From assembly GCA_004335635.1 (NCBI GenBank), contig QAXH01005157.1, positions 1 through 64,000 of the forward strand: DNA of 64,000 nt. Reading direction: 5' to 3'. The notes under the pieces were generated by a model, which was given only the letters and a program-made list of their open reading frames with translations, did no database searches and was not told where the DNA came from. Origin of the DNA: Chloromonas sp. AAM2. Its lineage: Eukaryota; Chlorophyta; Chlorophyceae; Chlamydomonadales; Chlamydomonadaceae. A program made the position numbers and the translations under genes. Of this stretch, positions 1 to 11,504 are shown one piece after another; the stretch's first letter is position 1, and each line of letters opens with the position of its first letter.

Positions 1-3000
1 GGTGGCGGAGATGAAAGCTGAGGTGGGGATGGAAAGTTGTCTGCATTGCTCTCCTCAGCGCTGCTCTCCTCAGTGCTGCTTCTTTCGCCGCTGCTTTCCT
101 CGGCGTTGCTTCTTTCATCGCTGCTTTCCTCAGTGCTGCTTTCCTCAGCTGGAACAGGTGGTGGTGCATACTCATCCGGGCTATCAGGTTCAGGGCTGGG
201 GGAGGGAGGGCTGGGACCCACTTCAGAGATGAAGCAAGTGCTGCTGCAGCCATCACCTGCAACACAGCAGTCAGCGTAGTAGTTAGCAACTACCGCACCT
301 CACACAAGCAATCAAATCCCGTGGCATGGATTCAGGTGCTCAAGCTTCACCTCTCACCGTTGTTGACGTTTCCATCGTCGCACTCCTCTCCAGGGTCAAC
401 TCGGCCGTTGCCACACACCCAACTGCACAGCGCACACAAGTGGCAAACGGCTTGAGACGCAAAACGCACCTACACATGGATGCAGCGGCAAAAGCAGATC
501 ACGCCTTTGATGCGCAGTGGTTAGCAACTTTCCTGCCATTGGCAGGGTTGACACAAGGAGTTCCAACAGGTCGCAGGGGTGTGAATGTGTGTGTGTGTGG
601 AGGGGGGGGAGGGGGCGCCTCATGTGGGGAGAGCCTCGTGTGACAAGTGCGTGGCTGAACACTGGCGTGGTGGCCAGCATGTATGGAATTACATATGACG
701 TCAGTCGCCAGTGGCAAGCCATGACCTGGCTGAGCCTTTTTGCTGCCTCACTTCATGCCTCACTTCACTTCACGAAGGAACACGGAGATGCTGTCTTCCA
801 ATGAATGTGCAACAGTGGCTCACCAATCAGGGTTGTTGAAGTTTGCGGCGTTGTTGCAGTCCAAATCGGTGAGAATTGCCTGAGTTGAGCACAGAATGGT
901 TCCCAGACAGTCCTGGTTTACGCCATAGGGCACGGGGCAGCCAGGCGAACCGTCAAGCTTGTGGGCGCGGTATGCCTGCAGGCAAAGAGGGGCAGCAAAC
1001 CGCACCATTCATACCTGACATGAAAGCATAATTGTTGATTGCACGATTGCTTGGTCACATCTATGTCTGATTCACGTACCACGATCTGGTAAATGCCACC
1101 GTAGTTGGTTGGGCCGGTGAAGTACCCTGCAGAACACATCACGCAGAACACATCCAATGTTCAACTTGACCACTGCTGATTGCATGTATCCAGTATCCAG
1201 TATCCAGTATTCATTCCTGATCATCTTCACGGTCAATGTTGAAGATACGTAAAGTTGCTGCTCTGCTTCTGCTGTCAGTTGAGTGTTACATCCTGTGCGT
1301 CATGTACAAAACCACCCTGTGCTAGCCAGCGTCATCGGTTCAAGATCCTTCCTGTTGATGAGCATTACTATGATGATGTCTGCTCCTGACCGTGGTAGTA
1401 CTGGTGGTCCAAGTTGTAGCTGGTGGAGTTCGGGCTGATGTCGTACAGGGCAGGAAGAACTGACACGTCTGAGAAGGCATCCGGCACAAACTGCGGCAAC
1501 AGATACCACACAGGGCTTGAGAGGCATGTGTGTTGCAGGCTTCTGCTGATCAACCGAAAATAGTGGTGATCTGGTCTTGGACTGCCATCTGGTCATCAAC
1601 AAAACACTGATTCAAAGTAGCCTTACGCAGTAACCCGGCTTGGCGCGCCCGCCCTTGACACTCACGTTCAAACTGAAGGGGAAGAAGCTGTAAGGCTCCG
1701 ACTGCCCCGTCTGAGTCAGCACCACCATGGAGCCGCGCATATCGTTCACATACTTCACGACATCCTGCAAGCAACAGGTTCAGATGTGTGCATAAGTGTG
1801 CTATGGCCAGCCACCAATCCATGGTTGTGCATGACCTGGAGTAGAACTGTAGGAAATGTAGCTATCAAAGGTGACTGCAGTTTCGCGGTATGATGCAGCA
1901 ACTGCACCAAGCGCTATCACGTGTCTCAGGCCTCAGCCAGTACGTCCACCCAGTGATGCCCTGTGGCTGTGTTAAAACCGTGAAGCACCGTGTTGCATGC
2001 CGTGTCCGCCTCACCGGTCGGCGCAGTCCTAGCCAGTACGCCTGATCGTCTGTGATGCCTCCGCGGGTCTGGGCCTGGGCGCTGGGAATGTACACCAGTT
2101 GGTACTGTGCACACAGGAAACGGGAAACGCACAGAAAATTTAAAAATCCAGGTGAAGCAATTGGGGTAACTCTCCCTTATCACATCCCTCATCACGAAGT
2201 GAAGCGGACAGTTTTAAGTCGGGCAAAAGCCAATACGAGCATGAGCCCGGCAATACACAGTTTCCCCCAGCTGCTTTTGATAGAATAGATTCATAATGAC
2301 AATTGGTGCTGGGCAAATGCAGTAGGCAGGGCTGTAGCTATGTTGGTCACTGTTAGTTCCTTTTGTGCTCTCATGCATACTGCCCCAAATGGATGTCGAA
2401 CAAAGCGTGTGATGGAGACGATTGAACACTTCTCAACCCACCTGTGTGAAATCAACGGCTGCAATCTCGTCCTCGGTGACGATAACATCGACATGGACCA
2501 TGGACAGGCCGGCAATCTCCATCCACCCCACAAGCGAGTTGTAAGCAAACGCCTGTGATCTGCGACATGGGCCAGCAGGACATGGCCGGTGAATTGCGGT
2601 GCATGGTCATCTCCATGCAAGTCACATGAGGTGGATCAAGATGCCTAAACTACAAATTGGCTTGTGATACTAACACATAATTCAGCACATGATACACAGC
2701 AAATCTGGATCTGGCACGCAAACACGTAGTAAGATGCGCACAGAATGCTTACGCCAGCTGCAGTTGCATGGTGCAATGCACGTGCACAGTGTGAGCAGCA
2801 TGACGGCCAGGGAAGACAGAGAGGGTGATGCTGATTGGCCGCAACAACGCCTGATAGTTACAGCATGCTTTTCGATCGGTTGCAAGGCCCATTATCTACT
2901 TACTCGTCATCGCCCACGTTTGTTCCAATGGCCAGGAACTTGTTTGTCTTGACCTTCGAATCCTTCCACCCAGCCTTAAGAATGTTGGAATCTGTATCAG

Positions 3001-3528
3001 GCACGTGGGTTGAAGGCATGCAAAGGCTTGGAGACTCTTTACATCGAGCATTGCCTCGCATGTTTGGTTGTGAACAAAAGCATGTTGCATGGCCACTCAC
3101 AGAGGCTGCCACATCCAGTTCCTTGGCAATGGTCCATGTCGTCCGCATCATCAGTGCTTACACACACGAACCCGCCTCTTGTTCCACGGAATGGTGGAGC
3201 AGGGGGCAAGGGAGGATTGGGAGGTGGGAGAGGAGCTGGGGGTGGAGCAGGCGGCAGTCCTGGGGGTGCAGGAGGTGGGCTGGGGTAGTCAGGATAATCG
3301 TTTGGAGGGCCATACGGCTCGATATAGCCTGGTGGAGCTGGTGGATTGTCAGGATACTGGTTCCTGGGCAGGACATCTTGCGCCATGGCAGTACCTGTGC
3401 AGCAGGGGCAGCCAACGGTAAAGTGTTAACGAGGTGATGCTGGAGCTGACCGGAAGCTGGGTTTGAATGCCTGCGGCTACCATCGCCACAACCACGATGT
3501 GGCTGCACTGCATATGCGTGACAAGCAT
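1..3528 (-). CDS. Secreted protein with DUF4215/Myxo-disulfide motif and Ser/Glu-rich tail (3' end off the left edge)
   Basis: Minus-strand exons, high to low: 3394-3101 (proline-rich), 2991-2904, 2559-2442, 2104-2015, 1764-1666, 1490-1391, 1126-1080, 975-824, 422-358, 256-<1. From 3394 on, every junction is GT..AG and keeps phase. The middle (VDFTQ-YQLVYIPSA, YVNDMRGSMVVLTQ, NSTSYNLDHQYYHG-YFTGP, GVNQDCLGTILC) resembles, from memory, a domain of unknown function found in secreted bacterial and algal proteins. It runs into CGNGRVDPGEECDDGN-(V)NN-GDGCSSTC, the DUF4215/Myxo-disulfide pattern, split by an intron. The tail is Pro-rich, then repeated E-E/R-S-S-T/A units. The TGA at 820-822 is bypassed by the GTGAGC donor just before it. 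A candidate signal exon lies at 3528-3451 (MLVTHMQCSHIVVVAMVAAG), but its phase does not join cleanly to 3394. Probably secreted or cell-wall associated; no enzymatic role is visible. Confidence 0.72.
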
Positions 3529-4022
3529 TGAGTAGTGCAGTCTGGCCAATACAACGCTGTGCTGTCCCGCTCCATTTCTATGCTCCAAGGCGAGGAAGAA
3601 ATCTGCATCCTCTTTAAACACTGACGCAGCTCACCAGACAGCGCTATAAGGCATGCGAGTAGGACAGCAGCGGCATCTTGCCGGCCAATCCTGTGCATTG
3701 TCAAGACTTGTGCCACTCAGGCTTTCGCCTGCCCGTCCAAAGTTGAATCCAAGGTTTTGAGGTTGAGGCCTGCATTGCCACACATGCAGGTGCAATGGCA
3801 CTTCGCATCGCATTTTATGTTGTTGTCGCTGTTGCTACTGCCAGTCTGCCCAAGGCTGAGCTTGCTAGGCAGACTCAACCTGTCGACGGTTTACCAAGCT
3901 GATAGATGGCACTGGCACACGCCCAGACTTCTGTTATTGACATGTCGCCGTTATTACCAATGCCTACCCAACCCCAGTGGCAGTAGTCGGTGGTGGCTGT
4001 TGCATGGCTGTAGCTGTCTCAC

Positions 4023-4460
4023 CTTTGTCGCTCCACGGTAGACGCAAATTATCTGTGAGAGAATGGCTGTGCGCAGGTATTCGCGCTGTGTTTTGCCTTG
4101 CTTCCTGGCGTTGTCCTCGTCCACAATCTTCAACCACCAATTCGCGGTTATCAAAACGGGCACAGTCAGTGTCCAGGTTTTTTTTTCTGGTGCAGGCTCA
4201 CTTACAAGAAGGGAGTGCACACCATGTAGCACGTCCAACGCAAATATCAACTACTTGCGCAAATTGCAAAAAATTCTCCCAGTAAAGGGGAGTCTGACCG
4301 TGTCAGCAAGGGGTGGTGAACGCCGGCAGCAACATGCACAGAGCAAGTTTCTGAGGTTACCTGCTTGCCACATTCGATTCGACAGCAGGGCGAGCCCCGT
4401 GGCGAGGCCCTTGTGGCCATCAACCCACAGAACGCCTTCCGAAAGCTTCCAGTTAGCCAT
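4023..4460 (-). CDS. Two putative minus-strand exons of unknown gene
   Basis: Exon 4460-4361 starts with ATG (MANWKLSEGVLWVDGHKG...) and ends at a GTAACC donor in phase 1. Exon 4186-4023 follows a CAG acceptor in the matching phase and contains ITANWWLKIVDEDNARKQ and REYLRTAILSQ before a GTGAGA donor. The joined piece is about 87 residues with no stop, mixed charged and hydrophobic, unlike the low-complexity spacer around it. It could be the 5' end of the secreted-protein gene at 1-3528 or a separate small gene. I recognise no family. The only support is the phase match and the amino-acid composition. Confidence 0.35.
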
Positions 4461-4689
4461 AAAAATGGCATGAATTGAAAAATTGTCAGGTTCAGGGTCA
4501 ATGTCAGAGCTAGTGAAATGGCAACCCTCACAATGTCAACTGTTGACAGGCACAAACCACCTAGTTCGACGGCAGCAACATGCGCAGAGCAGTCTTCACG
4601 GCAACCACTGAGGTGGCCACTCGTGACACTTGGGTTGGCATTGCACGACCCGGTATAAAGAGGCTATTTCTCTTAGTAAGGCTATTTCT

Positions 4690-4745
4690 CTTATTAAGGG
4701 TAAACCTTCGCAGACCTTCCCCAAACTGGTTAGTAAGGCTTTTAA
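4690..4745 (+). repeat. Dispersed repeat A, copy 1
   Basis: The core AAGGGTAAACCTT(C/T)GCAGA, then CCTTCCCC, a gap and CTGGTTAGTAAGGCTTTT, is shared with 5143-5225 and, reversed, with 28393-28476. An 18-bp direct duplication (AGGCTATTTCTCTTA) lies just upstream at about 4670-4695. Confidence 0.7.
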
Positions 4746-5142
4746 GGTTTAGATTTAGAACAGAACAAAAAAAGACCTGTCCCTTGTACGTTCTGTTGTG
4801 GTTGGTCCCTTGGACATGCGAGCTGTGCAATCCAAGCCTCAACTCAACTCAACGCGTGTAGCCGTTACAAAAAGCACCTGTGACCCTCATATCTCCGCCC
4901 CTGCAAGCGTTTTGCAGCAAAAGACAGACGCTGCATGCATCACACGCACGGTTGTCAAGTGCAGCCTGGGCGAGGTGAAGACGATTGTAGCGTGACATGA
5001 TGGTCAGGGCAGTGGGGGTCAGGTTGCCTGCAGGGCTGCTGTGGGGGTGTGCCACAGCGGCCTTACACACTACAGGGTGCACAGCCAGCCACACTGCCTA
5101 TGGTGGCTGTCCGAGTTCTTTGGATGGAGCCACTGTAGTACG

Positions 5143-5225
5143 TCTCTCTCGAGATGTATATAACCAGTCAAAGCTAGAAGGGTAAACCTTTGCAGACCTT
5201 CCCCACTGGTTAGTAAGGCTTTTAC
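5143..5225 (+). repeat. Dispersed repeat A, copy 2
   Basis: This copy extends the repeat leftwards by a segment, GATGTATATAACCAGTCAAAGCTAGAAGGG in two pieces, that is matched in reverse by 28430-28476. The unit is therefore at least about 80 bp. Confidence 0.75.
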
Positions 5226-6094
5226 AGACTGCACCTTATATCTATGAGGCCAGTACAGGCGCAGCGCATGGTTGGGCAGCCAGTGGAAGTCAACTCGGGG
5301 AGGAACGCTGAACTTTCTTGGCACACTGGACAAGCTCGGTATTGCTGGCAATGGTATGTGGAACTTACTCCAAGTACATGCACATCATCCGTAACAATTC
5401 ATACAAACTGAACTGGGCCCAGCGGACCATTCACTGCAAGTGCCCTGTTAGAGATGATCCACAAGGTTAGACGATGATCAATCACATGATATGCTCTGAG
5501 TCTGAGCATCCAGGACCTGTGTATGTGCAGCCCTTGAGGCACTGGTAGCCATGTTGTCAACTGCTTTGGGCTTATCAACTGGTCCATTGGATCCTGTTCT
5601 ATGGCAACACGTGACATGAATACAACGAATGGTCAGCCTTGAACCCTCTCGTATCCAGATGAGGCCAGTCAAATGTGCGCAACTGGCATTATCTTGGCAT
5701 ACAGGCAGGCAACCTCAGGCATTCGGTGAGGGGCAGATGGCAGTACTCTGTCACCATCTTCAGTCATTTGCCTGTTTGCTCCTCATACAGTAGCAAGGCA
5801 TGGTTCCCAGCGGCCGACAAACATACAACACAGGCAGGCTGAGATGCAACGGTCAGGTCACATGGCACGCGTAGCTTGCATGCGTAGGTACTGGCCACCT
5901 TGCACTGTGGTCTCAGCCATCCCAAGAATTCAGCCATCCCAGTTAGTCACTGGGGCCTCGTGATCAGCTGAATCACACCCTGCTTGCGCTGGAGTGTGTC
6001 GGTTCCCTGGCATCAAATCAAATATCTGCAACATGCGCATGTCTATGCACTTGGTTTCCAATCATGCTTGTGTCATGTCAATGCCGGGAGTGGA

Positions 6095-6238
6095 GCTCAC
6101 AAGTGGGGAGGGTAGCCAGCCCGCCCAACCTGCGGACAGGATCGCACCTCAAGGGGTGACCACCACCATTACTGTTGCGGTGTGTCGCAGTCCCCTTCAC
6201 TTCTCGTGAGACCCAAAAGGGGCCTGAAAATATGCATG
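6095..6238 (+). repeat. Dispersed repeat B, copy 1 (core inverted)
   Basis: Its flanks match the copy at 10240-10398 in the same orientation: CACAAG(T/A)GGGGAGGGT on the left and AAAAGGGGCCTGAAA then TATGCATGCCTCA on the right. The central ~75 bp (GCGGACAGGA... to ...CCCCTTCACTT) is the reverse complement of the core in the other copies. Confidence 0.8.
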
Positions 6239-7172
6239 CCTCAATGTTCATTGTCTCTCAAATGTCATGTGACATTGTTTTTGTGACAAACATATCCGTC
6301 TGATTGCATCTACAAAGTGTGTACATCAATCGTCTTCCCTACAGTTAACTGTCATGTTAGTGTCTGATTGAAACCTTCGTCTCAACCCTGCACGTAATTT
6401 GCGGGGTCGTTCAGCACTTGCTCTGCCTGAATCTGGTGGGGCTCCAGTCCCTGGTGCTCCATGGCCTGCTGTGGCTGCTCTTGTGGCTGCGCTGGATTAC
6501 ATATTCAAATCTGCACTCTTTCCCGCCGGCCTTTCTTTGCCTGGTGGCCTGATTCTCATGTCAAAACCCTTCTGTGCTGTCGATGGCAGTGTAAAGCGCT
6601 GTAAACGGCACTGGTGTGCATGGAGACGACCGTTCCTATACAGCATAAGCACATGGCTCAGCTGGCAGAAGGTGCAGAGGGCACTGGTCCCAATGCAAGC
6701 TGAAAACTTTCTCTTTCTTGCTTCCCCCTTGCTGTGCGAACACTCCTTTCCGAGGCCAACCTGTGCCCTGGTTGGCAAAGTGTGCTGCCTGTCCCTGCCA
6801 TGCCACGGCTGCAATTGGCAGGTTAAACCACCAGTTACTGTGCACCGTTACAACCACAAATGCAGTATTAACAACGCTTCTATAGCACGTGTGAGGGATC
6901 TGTGGGTGGTGAAAGCCCATAACGAGTTGTCGGTAGTAGCAACCCCACTCAAAGAAACGTTACAGCAAGCGTGTCATGTCCAATTCGCAAACAGTCGGTC
7001 CGTTGTTGGTCAATCCCAAATTCATGCACTGGCACGGCAAAGCTGGTGTGCGGCCGTGCACCACCAGTCATGGCAACTCTACCTTGCATTCTGCCTCATA
7101 CATACAAGCTCTGCAATTACAGCCTGGCTTGAGCTCGGCCCTGCTGGCGTTTAGCCACTGCCTCTTGTTGAG

Positions 7173-8650
7173 CTACTCGCGCTTGCTCTTGATAGCCTTG
7201 AAGGGCGTGCGCACAAGGAAGTACGTGCCCAGGCCCACGGGTGCCAGTAGCATGGTTGCGGCGAGCACAGGCACCATGAGCAGCCGGGGCACGCGGCGCT
7301 GGGCGGCGTCCAGGGCTATCCAGCGACCCACCCACAGGTCACCCACAGCGTAATGAACCTGCAACAATCGAGTGTGCAGAGCAAGGCATGGGGTCATCTG
7401 GCTGGTGCTTCAAGCCTTGACGCTCACCCTGTGCGGAGCAGCAATGCTAGCTTGGTGAGAGGAAGAGTAGCAGGGGTAAAGATCTGTTGGCAAAAAGATG
7501 ATGACAAGGTGCTGTAGCACGGGAGCGGCGCATGTGATGGACGCCGGCGAGGCACCGGAATTAGAATGGCAGCAGCGAGCGTGTCTTGTCATGGCAAAAG
7601 CATGCAGCAATCATGATCTGCGCAGGATGCCTGCCGTTTCTAGTCCAACTCTTTGTTTCAAAGCTGAACGTCTGCACTTACCCATCCACCCAGGAGCACA
7701 TGTGGGTCGCTGAACAGCTTGATCATGCCCTGCGCAGACATGTGCACAACACTGATGAAATGGTTGCCATTTTCTTGCCGGACGAAATGTTGTCAGAGGC
7801 AACTGGCAACTCCAAGCTATCGTTATTCATTTGAGCTTTTTCCAGCACGCACTCACCGCATATGTGGTCATCTGCTTGAAAGCGTCCAGACCCCCAGGCT
7901 TCAAGAGCAGTGGGATCACCAGCAGGCCGTACAGGATGCAGAGCAGGAACGAGATGAGGAGCACCAGTGTCTGTGAGCATAGCAAACGCAGCACAGGCAG
8001 CCAATTAAGTGTACGAGCCCGTCAAATAGAGGTGGTAAGTCACAAATACAGTGGCGGAGCAAGGTGCTGAACAACACCACAGGCCATCGTAAATTTGCTT
8101 GTTGCTCTTGCTTCCTGACTCCAGCTTTTGTGTGACTGTAGCCATACAGGCCCTGTGCAAGGCACGTGTCTGAATGCCTACGTCAGTCGCCATCCCTCAA
8201 GTCTGCCTCACCCGGAATAGCGCTATGTCTGCCCTAAACGTAATTATCAGACATGCCTCATGGTTTGACAACAAACCAGTTGAATTATATGATGCCAAAC
8301 AAGGACAGGCCAGTGGTATTAAGCCCACTTTACAATGGCTTTGATGATCGCTTGTAGTGCGTCAGCCCGTGTAAACCACATGAGAAGCTGGCAGATAACA
8401 AGCATGATGAAAGTCCGCAGCCAAACAAGAGGACAGCAAGACGTGGTATGGCAATGCATGCAAGTGCCAGACAAAGAACCCCGCTACATCAGCTTGTGGC
8501 TGCATGAGGCAGCATGTGCCAAGCATGCAAGGTGCAGGCGGCGAGGACACCAACACATCATACCTGTGTTAGCTTGTTGGTTGGGATCAACGCCAGGAGC
8601 ACCCAGCACGGCAAGATCATGTTGTTCACGATGGGGAACAGCTGCTCATC
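7173..8650 (-). CDS. ABA4: ABA4-like DUF4281 membrane protein (first exon not found)
   Basis: Minus-strand exons 8650-8564 (DEQLFPIVNNMILPCWVLLA...), 7970-7857 (TLVLLISFLLCILYGLLVIP...), 7729-7682 (GMIKLFSDPHVLLGGW) and 7358-7173 (VHYAVGDLWVGRW... to KAIKSKRE and stop) are all phase 0 with GT..AG borders. They give 144 residues with about four transmembrane helices. The pattern LFSDP-LLGGWVHY-DLWVGRWI and the late P-x-G-L-G-T-Y-F-L helix fit DUF4281, the family of plant ABA4 (neoxanthin deficient 1), a plastid membrane protein needed for neoxanthin formation. Only the transit-peptide exon is missing. A short ATG exon at 8980-8954 ending in a GTGCGC donor is possible but weak. The 5' end faces the TTC33-like gene. 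Neoxanthin function is inferred from family membership only. Confidence 0.82.
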
Positions 8651-9225
8651 CTGCGCAAACAACAAACACGTACAGCTGGTTTGAACGCGAGCAATGTGAT
8701 GCAGTCAGGATCAGGTGCGCCTGATCAGTTTGGCTACGCGAATGTACAAGTTCAGTACCGTCCGAACTTCAGAGCTCAGTGCATGCATTGCATGGTTGGC
8801 TTCGTGCCCCTTTGATCGAAATGCAAATTCATGAAAGACAGCCCTGTGATGCGCCGCGCTCGATGTTGGCCTTTCGTGGCTTTTAAAGCTCTGTGTGCTC
8901 GGCCCAGGTCAAGCAGTGCTGCATGTCACAGTTGTTCATGGGGTCGCGCGCACCGTGTACGGAAGTTGAAATCCCGCCATCGTGGAAGTGCTGTGTTAGA
9001 CCAAATCGTTAGGTACCGGACCTTCGCTCGCTCGGGCCTGATGGAGTAAATCGCGCGACTCTGAGGTTACGTCGAGATTGCCACCTGGTTCCGAGTACAT
9101 TGCCACCTGGTTTTGAGATCATTTGCCACGTCACACCGCCAACCGTCATGCACATGCTCAGAACTCATGCCCCCTTGCTGACACAGCCATGCCATGGTCT
9201 TCTGCGTTTATGCAGCAGGTGCACG
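8651..9225. promoter_or_regulatory. Divergent intergenic region between ABA4-like and TPR genes
   Basis: About 575 bp separates two oppositely oriented genes and must hold both 5' ends, including the unfound first exon of the ABA4-like gene. A short direct duplication, ATTGCCACCTGGTT, occurs at about 9077-9090 and 9099-9112. No clear TATA box was identified. Confidence 0.4.
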
Positions 9226-11251
9226 ATGGATCAGGCTGCTCAGCTTGCAGAGGTCGGCCAATGGGCAGAGGCAGCAGATGCGTTCCGAAAAGTGATCAGC
9301 GCTGACCCGAAGTCTGCGCGAGCTCATGAGATGTTGGCACAGGTCAGACAATGCAGAGGTGCAGGAATGTTCTTTGGGGACAATGTTGACTTCATTTACT
9401 TGAGGTGATGTTGACTCATAATGCATTAGACGCATTTCGCCCATGCATCTCAAGACGAGGGAGCTAGGCCAGTATCAGTCTGCCCAGGTCACTGCATAAG
9501 TGCAGCTTTTGGGCACCTTGCCAAAAAAAATAATGCGCTTCGAAGTTGGTGCTTTGTTAACTTCATATCATGAGTGGACGCGTGCGCAGAGTTGATTCTT
9601 CACTGCAGGCACCACTTGTTAATCCTTGCGCCAAGGGTGTGCTCACATGCAAACATGCACAGGTTCTCATGGAACTGGAGCAGTGGTCCGAAGCGCATGA
9701 AGCAGCCGCACACGCCATGCAGCTACAGCCACAGGCAGGTGCAGCACACAGCTTACGCCATCTTCTGTTCCACTTGTGGGACGGCACAGAAGTAATCACA
9801 CACACACACACATAGACCCCCCCACACACACACAGTGGGGTGGCAGCCACGTGCAAGTGTGTGATCTATGCTAGGGTATGCATCGTATTCTTAGCTCGCT
9901 GTTGGTTGATGTCTCCTCTGGATTGGCTGAACACCAGAGGCTAACCAAAGACCTGTCAAGGCCCCCAAGGCTGTAAGTCTGGGACCCTGGTCGGCCCTCG
10001 GACAGGCCTGTCCTCTTCAATGGCATTGTCCTGTTCATTGCTGGCATGCGGTTCCAAACACAGCAGCCCGCACTAGGGTGCCTGATCCCTTGACGTAATC
10101 AACATGTATGTATGTGCTCTGCTGCACGATTGCCCACTTGCGTTGTGATTCCTGATGCTGGCGTGCTCACCTGTTGCAGAGGCAGGCCACGAAGTTTTCA
10201 TACGAGCAGGCTGGGTTTGCTCCAATAAAAAAATCCGCACACATGCTCACAAGAGGGGAGGGTCTCCAGCCCGGCCAACCTACAAGTGAATGGGATTGCG
10301 ACACACCGCGATAGTAATCGTGATCGTCACTCCTCCAGGTGCTATCCTGTCCGCAAACCTCGTGAGACTCAAAAAGGGGCCTGAAAGTATGCATGCCTCA
10401 TATGAGCCATCACCATGTTTTCCATAAACTGTCATAATGTATTCAAGTTACCATGAATTGTTCACACATGGATTCAATTCTACATGATTTATCGCTGGAA
10501 ATCATGTCAATGGTTACCAGAAGTGGCAATTTTAGGGAATTTGCGGGAAATCACATTTGAAAAACGGCCCAGATCTAAGACCCACCGAGTCACTCGCGGT
10601 TTAGCAGGTCCTACATAGGTCCCAGTGCAGGTGTTGGAAATTGTCCCAGAACTGGCAAACTTCTTTTTGCCTCAATGTATGCATGCTCAATTGTCTCTCA
10701 AATGCCATGTCTCAATATACCCGCCTGATTGCATCCACAAAATCACTAACATAACGCTACATTGTGTCACCCGCAGTGGGTGGATGCCACCATCACATGT
10801 GCTCGTGTGCTGCGCAACTGCGGTCAGCTGGCTGATGCTCTGGCCATGTACCATAGAGCACAGGTGTGAAATGACACCTAATGCGTCCAGCAGGCTAGCA
10901 GATACGCAGAACGACTGAGTAAAGGGGGTTCAGAGAGCACAGTGTCCTACAACCACAGTGTAGTGTCAGACCACGTCTTACTCATCGTTCATAAACTGTC
11001 TTCGACTGTGTGTAGGTCACAAGCACGTGCTGGTGCAGACATGCACAGAGATCTGGCTATACAACAGAGAGGGATAGCCCAGAAGGTAGCGAACTGGTGT
11101 GGGCCACAAAACAGAGGGATGCCCCTGAGCGTGGCGTGATGGTGGTGCTGTGCAGGGCCTGCTGGATCAACCCATTGGTGAGGAGCACACTGCCCTGTGC
11201 TCTGAGTTGAGTGAGGTGCAGGGGCTGTACGCACAGGAGGTGGCAAGGCAG
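9226..11251 (+). CDS. TTC33-like tetratricopeptide-repeat protein
   Basis: Exons 9226-9342 (MDQAAQLAEVGQWAEAADAF...), 9663-9734 (VLMELEQWSEAHEAAAHAMQ...), 10777-10863 (WVDATITCARVLRNCGQLAD...) and 11156-11251 (GLLDQPIGEEHTALCSELSE...) join in phase 0 to at least 124 residues. The TPR periodicity is clear, with alternating helices and A/G/W/Y/P at consensus spacing. The closing helix rich in E and Q, in three-repeat order, resembles the small TPR protein TTC33. The second intron works in frame only if the donor is GC (CAG then GCAGGT). The frame stays open upstream of 9226, so the start may be earlier. The end is not resolved, since the next exon may lie in the assembly gap. It acts as a protein-binding scaffold by family; the partner is unknown. 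Confidence 0.65.
10240..10398 (+). repeat. Dispersed repeat B, copy 2
   Basis: A full copy with both flanks: CACAAGAGGGGAGGGTCTCC, then core (GGGATTGCGACACACCGCGA), then GCAAACCTCGTGAGACTC and AAAAAGGGGCCTGAAA. It lies inside intron 2 of the TPR gene. Confidence 0.8.
10642..10675 (+). repeat. Repeat C, single copy
   Basis: ATTGTCCCAGAACTGGCAAA followed by CTTCTTTTT, the same sequence as at 11948-12008 and 22535-22573. No facing partner was found nearby. Confidence 0.7.
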
Positions 11252-11504
11252 GTCGGCCGACCCATAACCATCAGGACTGCACCAGGTGAACAGGGGCCAG
11301 GCAACAGGAAGGTTGGCTCACAGGCGGAGTATTGCTTTGGCTCACAGTCAGGCAAGGACTGTTGCACATGGCCCTTTGTGGATCTGGGCAGTGGGCCGGC
11401 ACAAACGTGGGTTGGTCATCATTGTAAGTGTGCGATGACAGGCAACGCCGACAGAGCACCTGTGTGGTCACGGGCAATACAGCGGCAAGTCAGGAAGGAA
11501 AAAT

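Larger units (their letters stand above)
4461..7172. other. Repeat-bearing intergenic spacer
   Basis: There is no convincing gene here. The spacer holds two copies of dispersed repeat A (4690-4745 and 5143-5225) and one core-inverted copy of repeat B (about 6095-6238). A plus-strand open frame of 251 codons at 6399-7154 shows no domain, no repeated structure and no recognisable family, and reads like chance or transposon-derived sequence. The rest shows nothing I can name. Confidence 0.5.

Noticed and set aside
820..1008. Stop codon at 820-822 as the end of the minus-strand gene
   Set aside because: The TGA is part of a GTGAGC donor. Splicing to 422 restores the DUF4215 motif in the correct phase.
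1843..1915. Possible extra exon in the secreted-protein gene
   Set aside because: One frame reads LGAVAASYRETAVTFD, but including it breaks phase. The join of 2015 to 1764 without it matches the expected family sequence.
6399..7154. 251-codon plus-strand open frame
   Set aside because: No domain, odd composition (many Cys/His/Trp spread evenly), no splice partners and no family resemblance. Most likely chance.
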